A stretch of 62,918 bases of DNA from an uncultured Leptotrichia sp. (GTDB taxonomy: Bacteria; Fusobacteriota; Fusobacteriia; Fusobacteriales; Leptotrichiaceae), in the NCBI GenBank assembly GCA_938017765.1, contig CALIJH010000070.1, forward strand, positions 1 to 62,918. The letters are read 5' to 3'. This document shows, piece after piece, positions 54,072-62,916 of the stretch (the stretch's first letter is position 1; every line of letters starts with the position of its first letter). The translations under genes and the position numbers were made by a program. Under the pieces are notes generated by a model. The model saw only the letters and a list, made by a program, of their open reading frames with translations, was not told the origin of the DNA and searched no databases.

Positions 54072-54974
54072 ATGAATAGGCAAAAAAAATATATTTTAGG
54101 AATAGATATAGGAGGAACAAATTTCAGAATAGGACTGGTTTCCGAGAAGTATGAAGTGGAAGAATTTCAGATAAAACCTATTACTGAACTTCAAAAAGGA
54201 GATTTTATCGATAATCTTGTCGAGCAAATAAAATTTTATATAAATTCATACAAGAAAGAAATAGAAGCTATCGGAATAGGATTTCCGTCAATAGTAAGTA
54301 AGGATAAGAAATATGTGTATTCTACACCTAATATAAAAAATCTGGACAATATAAATATAGCCGATACCCTTGAAAAAAGACTGGATATACCTATATATAT
54401 AAACAAAGATGTAAATTTTCTTATGCTCAGGGATATAAAAGAAAATAATATAAAAAATGACACAGTAGTTATAGGGCTGTATATAGGGACAGGTTTTGGA
54501 AACGCGATTTATATAAATGGACAGATTATAGAAGGGAAACATGGTGTAGCCGGTGAATTGGGACATATTCCCGTTTTAAGGTCAAAAGAAGTATGTTCCT
54601 GCGGAAATACAGGCTGTATCGAAATGCATGCTTCGGGAAAAGCTTTGAAGAACATCAGCAAGGAAAACTTTCCTGAAACTGACATAGACAATATTTTTAT
54701 GGAACATGGTGATACAAGGATTATTCAGGACTTTATTGACGCATTGGCGATACCCATTGCTACGGAGATTAATATTTTAGACCCTGATTATATTATCATT
54801 GCGGGTGGAGTTCCGATAATGAAAGGTTTCCCTATTGACAGACTGAAAAAAGCTATTTATGAAAAAGCGAGAAAACCTTATCCGGCAGAGGATATGAATA
54901 TAATTATTTCCAATCATGATCAGAAAAGCGGGATACTGGGAGCTGCGTATTATATAAGAAATTATGAAAAATAG
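54072..54974 (+). CDS. alsK: D-allose kinase (ROK family)
   Basis: A 300-residue ROK kinase phosphorylating D-allose to allose-6-P. Features are the phosphate motif GIDIGGTNFRIG, GFPSIVSKDKKYVYSTPNI, the catalytic Asp near NKDVNF, GEAGHIP-type HGVAGELGHIPV, and the ROK zinc cluster CSCGNTGC. It matches E. coli AlsK in several places. It starts 15 bases after alsE. Confidence 0.9.
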   Translation: MNRQKKYILGIDIGGTNFRIGLVSEKYEVEEFQIKPITELQKGDFIDNLVEQIKFYINSYKKEIEAIGIGFPSIVSKDKKYVYSTPNIKNLDNINIADTLEKRLDIPIYINKDVNFLMLRDIKENNIKNDTVVIGLYIGTGFGNAIYINGQIIEGKHGVAGELGHIPVLRSKEVCSCGNTGCIEMHASGKALKNISKENFPETDIDNIFMEHGDTRIIQDFIDALAIPIATEINILDPDYIIIAGGVPIMKGFPIDRLKKAIYEKARKPYPAEDMNIIISNHDQKSGILGAAYYIRNYEK

Positions 54975-55021
54975 GCAATAAAATAAATTAATATAATAAA
55001 AAAATTTTAGGAGGAAAAAAG

Positions 55022-56005
55022 ATGAACAGATTTTTGAAGAGCATTTTAATGCTTGTAGGATTATTTTTGTTAGTTTCGTGCGGCGGCGGCTCAAAGGAAA
55101 CGGGAAAGACTGAAAATAGCAGTGCAGGTTCAGGAGAGGGAAAAGCTGAGGTTGCCATTATTCTGAAAACTTTGTCAAATCCTTTCTGGGTAAGTATGAA
55201 GGAAGGAATTGAAAAAGAAGCGGCGGCGCAGGGAGTAAAAGTCGATATTTTTGCGGTAAATTCCGAAGAAGATGTTCAGGAACAGCTGAAAATTCTGGAA
55301 AACCTCATGGGAAAAGGCTATAAAGCTATAGGAGTGGCACCATTATCCCCTGTAAACCTCATACCTGGAATAGTAGAAGCCAATAAAAAAGGAATTTATG
55401 TTGTAAACATTGATGAAAAAATAGATATGAACCAGTTGAAAGCTTCAGGAGGAAGTGTGCTGGCGTTTGTTACAACTGACAATGTAAAAGTAGGAGCAAA
55501 AGGAGCGGAATATATCATAAGTAAACTCGCTGACGGTGGAGAAGTGGCAATTATAGAAGGTAAGGCGGGAACTGCGTCAGGAGAATACAGAAAACAGGGA
55601 GCGACAGAAACATTTAAGGCAAATCCGAAAATAAAACTTGTGGCAAGTCAGCCGGCAGACTGGGATAGAGCCAAAGCTCTCGACCTTGCGGCAAACTTAA
55701 TCCAGAAATATCCTAATCTGAAAGCGATATATGCGGCAAATGATACAATGGCACTGGGAGCTATGCAGGCTGTAGTAAATGCAAACAAACAAAATCAGAT
55801 AATAGTAGTGGGTACTGATGGAGCCCCTGAAGCACTGGATTCCATAAAACAGAAAGGTCTTAGTGCAACTGTGGCACAGGATTCGGCAAATATAGGAGTG
55901 GAAAGTTTCAAAATTTTGTTGGATGCAATAAAAAATAAGCCTGAAATATCTCCAAATAATGAACCTAAAGAGATTCCTGTAGAATCTAAACTGGTAACAC
56001 AGTAA
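55022..56005 (+). CDS. alsB: D-allose-binding lipoprotein
   Basis: A 327-residue type 1 substrate-binding lipoprotein, lipobox LVSC (Cys20). The mature part tracks E. coli AlsB closely: ILKTLSNPFWVSMKEGIEKEA, VNIDEKIDMNQLKASGG, AFVTTDNVKVGAKGA, VAIIEGKAGTASGE, VASQPADWDRAKALD and the final SKLVTQ. In E. coli AlsB is a soluble periplasmic protein; here it is lipid-anchored. It is the last gene of the operon, followed by a strong terminator. Confidence 0.92.
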   Translation: MNRFLKSILMLVGLFLLVSCGGGSKETGKTENSSAGSGEGKAEVAIILKTLSNPFWVSMKEGIEKEAAAQGVKVDIFAVNSEEDVQEQLKILENLMGKGYKAIGVAPLSPVNLIPGIVEANKKGIYVVNIDEKIDMNQLKASGGSVLAFVTTDNVKVGAKGAEYIISKLADGGEVAIIEGKAGTASGEYRKQGATETFKANPKIKLVASQPADWDRAKALDLAANLIQKYPNLKAIYAANDTMALGAMQAVVNANKQNQIIVVGTDGAPEALDSIKQKGLSATVAQDSANIGVESFKILLDAIKNKPEISPNNEPKEIPVESKLVTQ

Positions 56006-56047
56006 TATAGGAAAATGGAAATTTAAATTAAACTTTTGAATAAGTAG

Positions 56048-56072
56048 GACCGGATTATTTCCGGTCTTTTTT
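56048..56072 (+). terminator. Intrinsic terminator of the allose operon
   Basis: GACCGGA and TCCGGTC form a perfect 7-base stem (56048-56065) followed directly by TTTTTT. Confidence 0.9.
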
Positions 56073-56122
56073 ATAAAATTCAGGGGTAACTTTTTGTAAA
56101 ATAAAAAAAAAAAAACTTTATC

Positions 56123-56150
56123 TTGAAAATACTGATAAAAGAGGTATAAC
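56123..56150 (+). promoter_or_regulatory. Possible promoter of the PTS operon
   Basis: TTGAAA (56123-56128) and TATAAC (56145-56150) with a 16-base spacer lie 17 bases before the regulator start. The upstream A-tract may act as an UP element. Confidence 0.4.
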
Positions 56151-56167
56151 TGTAATGGGAGGTAGAA

Positions 56168-58183
56168 ATGCTGAACAGTAGGGAAGTAAAAATTCTTGAA
56201 TTTTTAATAAAACACGGAAATATCCCTGAAGATGAAATATTGGAAAAAAATGGAATAAATAAGAGGGTTTTCTCATATAATTTACAGAATATAAATATAT
56301 TTCTAAAAAATATGGGATTGAAAAAAATAGAAAAAAAAGGGGAAATACTTCATTTTGATATTAATCAGAATTTGAAAAAAATATACTCCGCTATTGAAAA
56401 CACAGGGAAATTTGACCAAAAAGAAAGAATAAAAATTTTAGAATTTAAACTTTTTTTTGATAAGAAACTAAATTTAAAGAAAATATCTGAAGATTTGGAA
56501 GTTTCTAAAACTACAATAAAAAAAGATTTTCGTATTTTAAAAGAAATTTTAGGTGAGAAGAAAATAAAAGTTCTTTATAAAAATAATTTCGGATATTATT
56601 TGAAATACAATAATCTGGAAAATGAAGAATGGCTGAAAACCAAAAAGATAGAAGAATTTCTGTTCAGAAATAAGGAAGAAAGAAAAATTTATCTGGAATA
56701 CATAAGAAAAATTTTTTTGAATAATTTCGGACAAATAGAAGAAAATAAAATATCTGATTTTCTGAATGATATAAATAAACATCTGAAATTAAACATTAAA
56801 GATGATACGTATAAAGTCCTGTATTCTTACCTGTTAGTAATCATAAGTGAAAAGAATGATAAAGAAAAGATATCTCTTTCATTTATAGAGGAAACAAAAG
56901 AATTTAAAATTATAACTGACAGTTTGAAAAAGAATAATGTAGAGATTTTAAATAAAGTTTCTATTATAAAATTTGCCGATTTTTTAATGGGGATAACGAT
57001 TAACAAATTAAATCTGGAAAATTGGCTCAATGAAGAAATACTGATCAGAAAAATGATGAAAGAATTTTTTAGATATACCGATTTGGCTATAAGTAATGAT
57101 GAAATTTTGTTTGAATGTCTGCTTTATCATCTAAAACCTACAATATACAGGATAAAAAAGGGTATTCATATAACAAATCCTGTATTTAGGGAACTGATAG
57201 AAAATAAAGACCCTATTTTAGATATTACAAGAAAGGTAATATCTGTTGCAGAAAAAGAAATAGGTATTTCCTTTCCTGAAGATGAAGTGGCATTATTAGG
57301 TTATCATTTTAAAGCATCTGTGGAAAGAAATGCAGATTATATAAGAAAAAAAGTGATATTAGTCTGCGGTTTGGGAGAGGGGACTTCCAAATTGCTGGAA
57401 CGTAATTTAAAAGAAAATTTTAATATGGAAATACTGGCAGTTATTCCATATTATAAATTGGAAGAAACTGTAAATTCAGGGATAAAAATAGATCTGATAC
57501 TGACGACTCTCGAATTGAAAGACATTTACGGTATACCTGTTTTGACGATAAAGCCGCTATTAGATGAAAAAGATATAAATAAAATTTCTGAATACGGAAT
57601 TTTCAGAAGAAAAAGAAAAATTTTACTGTCTGAACTGTTGAAAGTTATAGAAGAAAGCGATGACAAGGAAAAACTTATAAAAAAACTGGAAAATAAGTTT
57701 AAGGATAATATATTGGATGATATAAATTATAAAAAGAAAAATGCCGAAAGATTTATCAGTTATTCCGATATAATGATATATAATGAAAATTTAAGCTGGG
57801 AACAGGCAATAAAAATGATTGGCAAAAATATGAAAGAAATGGGCTATATTACAGACAAATATATTCAGGAAATGATAGGTATCATAAAGAAATTAGGCTC
57901 GTACATTGTAATCGAAGAAGGAATTGCAATTCCTCACGGAAGTATTTCCGAAAATGTTCTGAAAGACGGTATTTTTATATTAATTTCAAAAAAAGAGGTA
58001 TTTTTAACGAATGAAAAGCCTGTCAACATATTTATAGCATTTGCAATAAAAGAAAGGGAAAACCAGCAGAAAATTCTGAAATTTATATTTAACTTGGCAT
58101 CTAAAGAAAATTTGAAAGAAAATTTATTAAAATGTGAAAATACAAAAGACATTATTGACTATTTGGAGGAGATACAATGCTGA
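56168..58183 (+). CDS. BglG/MtlR-type PRD transcriptional activator with EIIB- and EIIA-like domains
   Basis: A 671-residue multidomain regulator whose activity is set by PTS phosphorylation. In order: an N-terminal winged HTH (REVKILEFLIKHGNIPEDEIL), a second HTH (KISEDLEVSKTTIKKDFRILKEIL), two PRD domains (His in LLYHLKPTIYR; GYHFKASVER), a GatB-like EIIB domain (VILVCGLGEGTSKL, Cys near 397), and an EIIA domain with active-site His in AIPHGS. AGGAGGTAG-like GGGAGGTAG precedes the ATG. Its stop overlaps the start of the EIIA gene, so it probably controls this PTS. Confidence 0.87.
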   Translation: MLNSREVKILEFLIKHGNIPEDEILEKNGINKRVFSYNLQNINIFLKNMGLKKIEKKGEILHFDINQNLKKIYSAIENTGKFDQKERIKILEFKLFFDKKLNLKKISEDLEVSKTTIKKDFRILKEILGEKKIKVLYKNNFGYYLKYNNLENEEWLKTKKIEEFLFRNKEERKIYLEYIRKIFLNNFGQIEENKISDFLNDINKHLKLNIKDDTYKVLYSYLLVIISEKNDKEKISLSFIEETKEFKIITDSLKKNNVEILNKVSIIKFADFLMGITINKLNLENWLNEEILIRKMMKEFFRYTDLAISNDEILFECLLYHLKPTIYRIKKGIHITNPVFRELIENKDPILDITRKVISVAEKEIGISFPEDEVALLGYHFKASVERNADYIRKKVILVCGLGEGTSKLLERNLKENFNMEILAVIPYYKLEETVNSGIKIDLILTTLELKDIYGIPVLTIKPLLDEKDINKISEYGIFRRKRKILLSELLKVIEESDDKEKLIKKLENKFKDNILDDINYKKKNAERFISYSDIMIYNENLSWEQAIKMIGKNMKEMGYITDKYIQEMIGIIKKLGSYIVIEEGIAIPHGSISENVLKDGIFILISKKEVFLTNEKPVNIFIAFAIKERENQQKILKFIFNLASKENLKENLLKCENTKDIIDYLEEIQC

Positions 58184-58623
58184 GTAAAATTTTGAAGGAC
58201 AATATAGGGATAGAAAAAGAAGCATTGACTTGGAAAGAAAGTATAAGGGCTGCTTCTGTTCCGTTAATAAAAAACGGAAAAATCGAAGAAAAATATGTAG
58301 AAGCTATGATAAATGATATAGAAAGAATGGGATTTTATGTAGTAATAACCGATAAAGTAGCTATGCCTCACTCAAGACCTGAAAATGGCGTAAATGAAAC
58401 CTCTCTGTCATTACTGAAATTGGATAAGACTGTCAAATATGGAGAATATGATGTAAATCTAATTTTTATACTGGCTGCTGAAAATAAGGATGAGCATATT
58501 GAAATACTAAGGGAATTATCAGAATTTTTAGATGAAGATGATGAGATAGAAAAAATTGTAAATGCTAAAACTATTAAAGAAATAGAAAAAATTTTTAAAG
58601 AAAGGGAGACAGAATTATGTTGA
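58177..58623 (+). CDS. PTS EIIA component (Ula/mannitol-fructose type)
   Basis: A 148-residue cytoplasmic phosphotransfer protein with phosphorylatable His65 in the motif VAMPHSRPE. It overlaps the regulator stop by seven bases and the EIIB gene by seven, with GGAGGAGAT upstream. With the following EIIB and UlaA-type EIIC it gives a three-gene permease resembling the ascorbate system (UlaC). Confidence 0.85.
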   Translation: MLSKILKDNIGIEKEALTWKESIRAASVPLIKNGKIEEKYVEAMINDIERMGFYVVITDKVAMPHSRPENGVNETSLSLLKLDKTVKYGEYDVNLIFILAAENKDEHIEILRELSEFLDEDDEIEKIVNAKTIKEIEKIFKERETELC

Positions 58624-58901
58624 GAATTTTAACTGTATGCGGAAACGGAATAGGGAGCAGTCTTATGCTTGCGATGAAAATAGAGGAAATATGTAAGGAA
58701 GAGGGTATGAATGATATTTCGGTTGAATCGGCAGATTTTAACAGTGCTTTATCAAAAGATACCGATATAATTGTAACGGTAAAAGAAATAGCAAGCCAAT
58801 TTCCCGACAATAAAAATGTCATCGTAACGAGAAGTTACACAAATAAGAAAAAGATAAAAGAAGACGTATTGGAAAATATAAGGCAGCATTATAATAAATA
58901 A
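58617..58901 (+). CDS. PTS EIIB component (UlaB-like)
   Basis: A 94-residue EIIB with phospho-accepting Cys8 in VCGNGIGSSLML, which receives phosphate from EIIA and passes it to the sugar. Short free EIIB proteins of this form accompany UlaA-type permeases. The start overlaps the EIIA stop. Confidence 0.87.
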   Translation: MLRILTVCGNGIGSSLMLAMKIEEICKEEGMNDISVESADFNSALSKDTDIIVTVKEIASQFPDNKNVIVTRSYTNKKKIKEDVLENIRQHYNK

Positions 58902-58953
58902 AATTATAAAAACAGATATAAAAAAATTATAATAAATGAAAAGGAGAATGATT

Positions 58954-60318
58954 ATGAAAGGAATATTAATGTTTTTAACGGATATTTTAAGTCAGCCTGC
59001 GATATTATTAGGTTTGGTTTCATTTATGGGTTTGATTGCCCTGAAAAAACCCGGTCATAAAATTCTGACAGGGACTTTGGGTCCTATACTCGGATACATT
59101 ATGTTAGGAGCCGGAGCGGATGTCATAACATCAAACCTTGACCCTTTGGGAAAAATGATAGAAAAAGGGTTCAATATAACAGGTGTCGTTCCAAATAATG
59201 AAGCGGTAGTAGCCACAGCTCAAAAAATGCTCGGTAAGGAAACGATGATGATACTTGTAGCAGGATTGCTTATAAATCTGCTTGTAGCAAAGTTTACGAA
59301 ATATAAGTATATCTTCCTGACAGGACATCACAGCTTTTACATGGCATGTCTGCTGTCGGCAGTATTGGGAGCTATGGGATTTGCAAATATTGCTTTGATT
59401 ATCATAGGAGGATTTTTCTTGGGAACGTGGAGTGCAATATCTCCTGCAATAGGTCAGAAATATACTTTGAAAGTTACTGACGGTGAAGAAATCGCCATGG
59501 GACACTTCGGCAGTCTGGGATACTATATATCTTCATGGATTGGAGGAAAAGTAGGAAATCCTGAAAATTCCACAGAAAATATCGAAATACCTGAAAAATG
59601 GGGATTTTTAAGAAATACTACAATAGCAACGGCAATTACAATGGTAGTGTTTTATCTGATAGCCGGAATTGCAGCCGGAAGTAAGTTTGTTTCAGAGCTT
59701 TCAGGCGGTGTTTCTCCGTATCTGTATGTAATAATGTTAGGATTGAAATTTGCGGTGGGAGTAGCAATAGTATATAACGGTGTCAGAATGATTTTGGCTG
59801 ATTTGATACCCGCATTTCAGGGGATTGCAAGAAAAATAATTCCTAACAGTATCCCTGCGGTGGATTGTGCAGTATTTTTCACATTTGCACAAACAGCGGT
59901 TATAATCGGATTTATTTTCAGCTTTATCGGCGGAATAATAGGAATGATAATATTGGGAATTTCAGGAGGAATGCTGATTATTCCGGGATTAGTGCCTCAC
60001 TTTTTCTGTGGAGCTACGGCGGGAATATATGGAAATGCTTCAGGAGGGAAAAAAGGAGCAATGGTTGGAGCTTTTGTAAATGGGTTGCTGCTGTCATTTC
60101 TACCTGCCGCATTGCTTCCTGTACTCGGTAAACTGGGATTTGAAAATACTACATTTGGAGATGTCGATTTTACAGTGATAGGAATTCTTTTGGGAACTGT
60201 AAACAGTTTTATAGGCCATTTGGGAATATATATAATAATGCTTATAATTATTGTTGTACTGATTATTCCAAGTTTTTTGAAAACAAAGTCGGAAGTAATA
60301 AATAATATTGAAGAATAA
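58954..60318 (+). CDS. PTS EIIC component, UlaA/SgaT family
   Basis: A 454-residue inner-membrane sugar-translocating subunit with about eleven spans. GTLGPILGYIMLGAGADVI, GHHSFYMACLLSAVLGAMG, SPAIGQKYTLKVTDGEEIAMGHFGSLGYYISSWIGG and the C-terminal HLGIYIIM resemble the ascorbate permease UlaA. ATG 58954 is eight or nine bases after AAAGGAG. No ulaG lactonase, ulaD, ulaE or ulaF gene is in the window, so ascorbate is only one candidate substrate. Confidence 0.86.
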   Translation: MKGILMFLTDILSQPAILLGLVSFMGLIALKKPGHKILTGTLGPILGYIMLGAGADVITSNLDPLGKMIEKGFNITGVVPNNEAVVATAQKMLGKETMMILVAGLLINLLVAKFTKYKYIFLTGHHSFYMACLLSAVLGAMGFANIALIIIGGFFLGTWSAISPAIGQKYTLKVTDGEEIAMGHFGSLGYYISSWIGGKVGNPENSTENIEIPEKWGFLRNTTIATAITMVVFYLIAGIAAGSKFVSELSGGVSPYLYVIMLGLKFAVGVAIVYNGVRMILADLIPAFQGIARKIIPNSIPAVDCAVFFTFAQTAVIIGFIFSFIGGIIGMIILGISGGMLIIPGLVPHFFCGATAGIYGNASGGKKGAMVGAFVNGLLLSFLPAALLPVLGKLGFENTTFGDVDFTVIGILLGTVNSFIGHLGIYIIMLIIIVVLIIPSFLKTKSEVINNIEE

Positions 60319-60642
60319 TAAAAAATATGGTAATTGGAAATATAGAAATACTAAAAAAAGTTTGGTAAATATAGATTTAAACAAAGTCAGTTAAACAATA
60401 AAAGACACTTTTAAGGTTTAAATATATTGATAAAAAAATTCAAAATTAAGTTATAAAAATAACAAAGTTAAACGTTATCTCGATGTGAAATAAGTATTTT
60501 TCAGAAGTTAGCTATTGATAATATTGATAAGTTGAATAATTGATAAAAAGAATTTGATTTTCATATTTGCATATGAGCATATGTTGGGGTATACTATATT
60601 AGTATAAAAAATTATACAAAAATAATTCAGGAGGTTTTTCTT
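60319..60642. other. Non-coding 324 bases between the PTS operon and the alcohol dehydrogenase
   Basis: No gene or clear terminator is seen. The only recognisable signal is the promoter at its right end. Confidence 0.5.
60567..60595 (+). promoter_or_regulatory. Probable promoter of the alcohol dehydrogenase with paired CATATG
   Basis: TTGCAT (60567-60572) and TATACT (60590-60595) are 17 bases apart, with an extended GGGGTATACT. The spacer contains CATATG twice, eight bases apart (60570-60583), each itself a palindrome, which may be a regulator site. Confidence 0.55.
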
Positions 60643-61731
60643 ATGGCAGAGCAAATGAAAGCATTTGTAATGAAAAAAATAGGAGAAGTAGGTTGGATTA
60701 CAAAAGACAGACCTGAATGCGGGCCGACAGATGCAATTATAAAACCGTTAGCATTGGCTCCATGTACTTCAGATATACACACAGTATACGAAGGCGGAGT
60801 CGGAGAAAGATTTGATATGGTTTTAGGGCACGAGGCTTGCGGAGAAGTAGTGGAAGTAGGGTCTCTCGTTAAAGATTTCAAAGTTGGAGATAAAATATTG
60901 GTCGCAGCAATAACTCCGGATTGGAATTCAGTTGAAGCACAGGCAGGATTTCCTATGCATGGTGGAGGAATGCTGGCAGGTTGGAAATTCTCAAACGTAA
61001 AAGACGGAGTTTTCGGTGAATATTTCCATGTCAATGATGCTGACGGAAATTTGGCATTAATGCCTAAAGGAATGGACTATGGAACAGCATGTATGCTGAG
61101 TGATATGGTTCCTACAGGGTTCCACAGTGCAGAATTGGCAGATGTACAGTTCGGTGATGTGGTAGCAGTATTCGGATTAGGACCTGTCGGACTTATGGGA
61201 GTTGCAGCTGCGGCATTGAAAGGTGCAGGAAGAATAATAGCTGTTGATTCAAGACCTCAAGTAATTCCTATAGCTAAAGCTTACGGAGCTACGGATATAG
61301 TTGACTTTAAAGTTGCACCGACAGAAGACCAGATTATGGAACTGACTGGTGGAAAAGGTGTGGATAGAGTGCTGATAGCAGGAGGAGACCAGAGATTGTT
61401 TGCTACAGCTATGAAAATACTGAAACCGGGTGGACGTTTAGGAAACGTAAACTACTTAGGAAGTGGAGATTTCATACAAATCCCAAGGGTAGAATGGGGA
61501 GCTGGAATGGGACATAAGAGAATTTACGGAGGACTAATGCCGGGAGGTAGATTAAGACTTGAAAAACTGGCAAGATTGATAGAATTCGGCAAATTGGACC
61601 CAAGCTTACTGATTACTCACAGATTTGACGGATTTGAAAATGTTGAAAAAGCACTGGAATTAATGAGAACAAAAGAAGACGGAGTAATTAAGCCTGTAGT
61701 ATATATGACTTCTGAAAGAGTAAATAAATAA
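60643..61731 (+). CDS. adh: Zinc-dependent NADP-type secondary alcohol dehydrogenase
   Basis: A 362-residue medium-chain dehydrogenase of the Thermoanaerobacter brockii type. Catalytic zinc ligands are Cys41, His63, Glu64 and an Asp near 154 (MLSDMVPTG). The nucleotide fold has GLGPVGLMG, and VDSRPQ supplies the Ser-Arg pair that in this group binds the NADP phosphate. The structural-zinc cysteine cluster is absent, as usual for this subgroup. CAGGAGG precedes the ATG. It may interconvert ketones and secondary alcohols, or dispose of reducing power from sugar fermentation. Confidence 0.9.
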   Translation: MAEQMKAFVMKKIGEVGWITKDRPECGPTDAIIKPLALAPCTSDIHTVYEGGVGERFDMVLGHEACGEVVEVGSLVKDFKVGDKILVAAITPDWNSVEAQAGFPMHGGGMLAGWKFSNVKDGVFGEYFHVNDADGNLALMPKGMDYGTACMLSDMVPTGFHSAELADVQFGDVVAVFGLGPVGLMGVAAAALKGAGRIIAVDSRPQVIPIAKAYGATDIVDFKVAPTEDQIMELTGGKGVDRVLIAGGDQRLFATAMKILKPGGRLGNVNYLGSGDFIQIPRVEWGAGMGHKRIYGGLMPGGRLRLEKLARLIEFGKLDPSLLITHRFDGFENVEKALELMRTKEDGVIKPVVYMTSERVNK

Positions 61732-61754
61732 GTAAAATAATAAAAATATATTGA

Positions 61755-61843
61755 AAGGGCTGTCTTAAAATTAGAAAATAAGCATAAGTTAATTGAGATT
61801 ATACTGAAAATAATATTTTTTAATTTTAGGCAGCCCTGTTTTA
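61755..61843 (+). terminator. Long-hairpin terminator after the alcohol dehydrogenase
   Basis: AGGGCTG (61756-61762) with the adjacent TTAAAATTA pairs with TAATTTTA and CAGCCCT (61831-61837), followed by a T-rich run. It belongs to the GGCTG hairpin group. Confidence 0.7.
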
Positions 61844-61850
61844 TTCATAT

Positions 61851-61945
61851 TATAGTAAAATCCCTGTAATATCGGACTGATAAATTCTTATAGAAATGAA
61901 GTAACTGAAATTTTTTAGTTTCATTTTAAAGCGGTTTTACTATAT
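61851..61945. repeat. MITE-like imperfect palindrome, second copy
   Basis: The segment begins TAGTAAAA and ends TTTTACTA, giving imperfect terminal inverted repeats of roughly 29 bases. It resembles 37151-37245; over the right-hand 69 bases I count about 59 identities by eye. Neither copy encodes a protein. Confidence 0.65.
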
Positions 61946-61989
61946 TTAAATATACATTACTTTTTTGATAAATGAAAGGAGCAGGAAAT

Positions 61990-62916
61990 ATGAAAATACT
62001 TGTTATTTCAGGTTTTCTTGGAGCAGGAAAAACGACATTTATTAAAGAAATGGTAAAAAGTACGAAAAGAGAATATGTCATATTTGAAAATGAGTTCGGA
62101 GATGTAAATATCGACAGTGAAATATTGAAAAATAACAATGAGACGGAAGAAAAGGAGATAGAACTCAACGTGTGGGAATTGACGAGCGGTTGTGCCTGTT
62201 GCAGCACAAAAGCTGATTTTATGTCATCCCTACTCGTTATAGATAATACTCTGAATCCTGATTTTTTAATAGTTGAACCGTCGGGAATAGCAGTTTTAAG
62301 TAATATTTTAAATAATGTAAAAAATGTAGAATATGAAAGAATACAGGTGCTTCCTCCTGTAACAATAATAGATGCGGGAACATATTTTAAGTATAAAAAT
62401 AAATATGAGGAAGTATTTATGGACCAAGTACAAATGGCGGCTCATATTCAGTTATCAAAAGTGGAAAATATGGCAGATGATGAGTTGAATATAATTTATG
62501 AGGACATAAAAAAAATAAATCCTCATGCCGATATTCATATAGCGGATTATCATAATCAGGATATGGATTATTGGAACAGTCTTTTCAGTGGGGAGCTTGT
62601 AAAAATTGAAAATACCGATTTGATAGATGTAAAAAATAAAATGACAAATGTTACTTATAAAGGTGCTTATGCCGAAAATCCTGCCGTTCTTACGTTTTTT
62701 CTGGATAAACTGATTTTAGGATATTATGGAGATATAAACAGAGCGAAGGGAGTATTTAAAGGTCCTGATTATAATATGCATATTGATGTGGTAGATACGG
62801 GCTACAATATTTCCTTTTCAGAAGGAGAAGCTGAAAATAATACAGTATTTATAGGAAAACCGATTGATAAAGAACTATTATTAAAAGAATTGGAGGAAAT
62901 GGGCAGTTATAAATAA
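61990..62916 (+). CDS. CobW/COG0523-family G3E GTPase (metal chaperone type)
   Basis: A 308-residue P-loop GTPase. Walker A is GFLGAGKTT (8-16), the metal-binding CxCC motif is GCACC (Cys68, Cys70, Cys71), and EPSG is a G3E hallmark; a C-terminal CobW-C-like region follows. Such proteins insert or traffic zinc, cobalt or other metals. ATG 61990 follows AAAGGAG; the in-frame ATG at 61972 precedes that site. The gene is complete, its stop falling two bases before the window end. The partner metalloenzyme is unknown; the adjacent zinc dehydrogenase is a speculative candidate. Confidence 0.85.
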   Translation: MKILVISGFLGAGKTTFIKEMVKSTKREYVIFENEFGDVNIDSEILKNNNETEEKEIELNVWELTSGCACCSTKADFMSSLLVIDNTLNPDFLIVEPSGIAVLSNILNNVKNVEYERIQVLPPVTIIDAGTYFKYKNKYEEVFMDQVQMAAHIQLSKVENMADDELNIIYEDIKKINPHADIHIADYHNQDMDYWNSLFSGELVKIENTDLIDVKNKMTNVTYKGAYAENPAVLTFFLDKLILGYYGDINRAKGVFKGPDYNMHIDVVDTGYNISFSEGEAENNTVFIGKPIDKELLLKELEEMGSYK

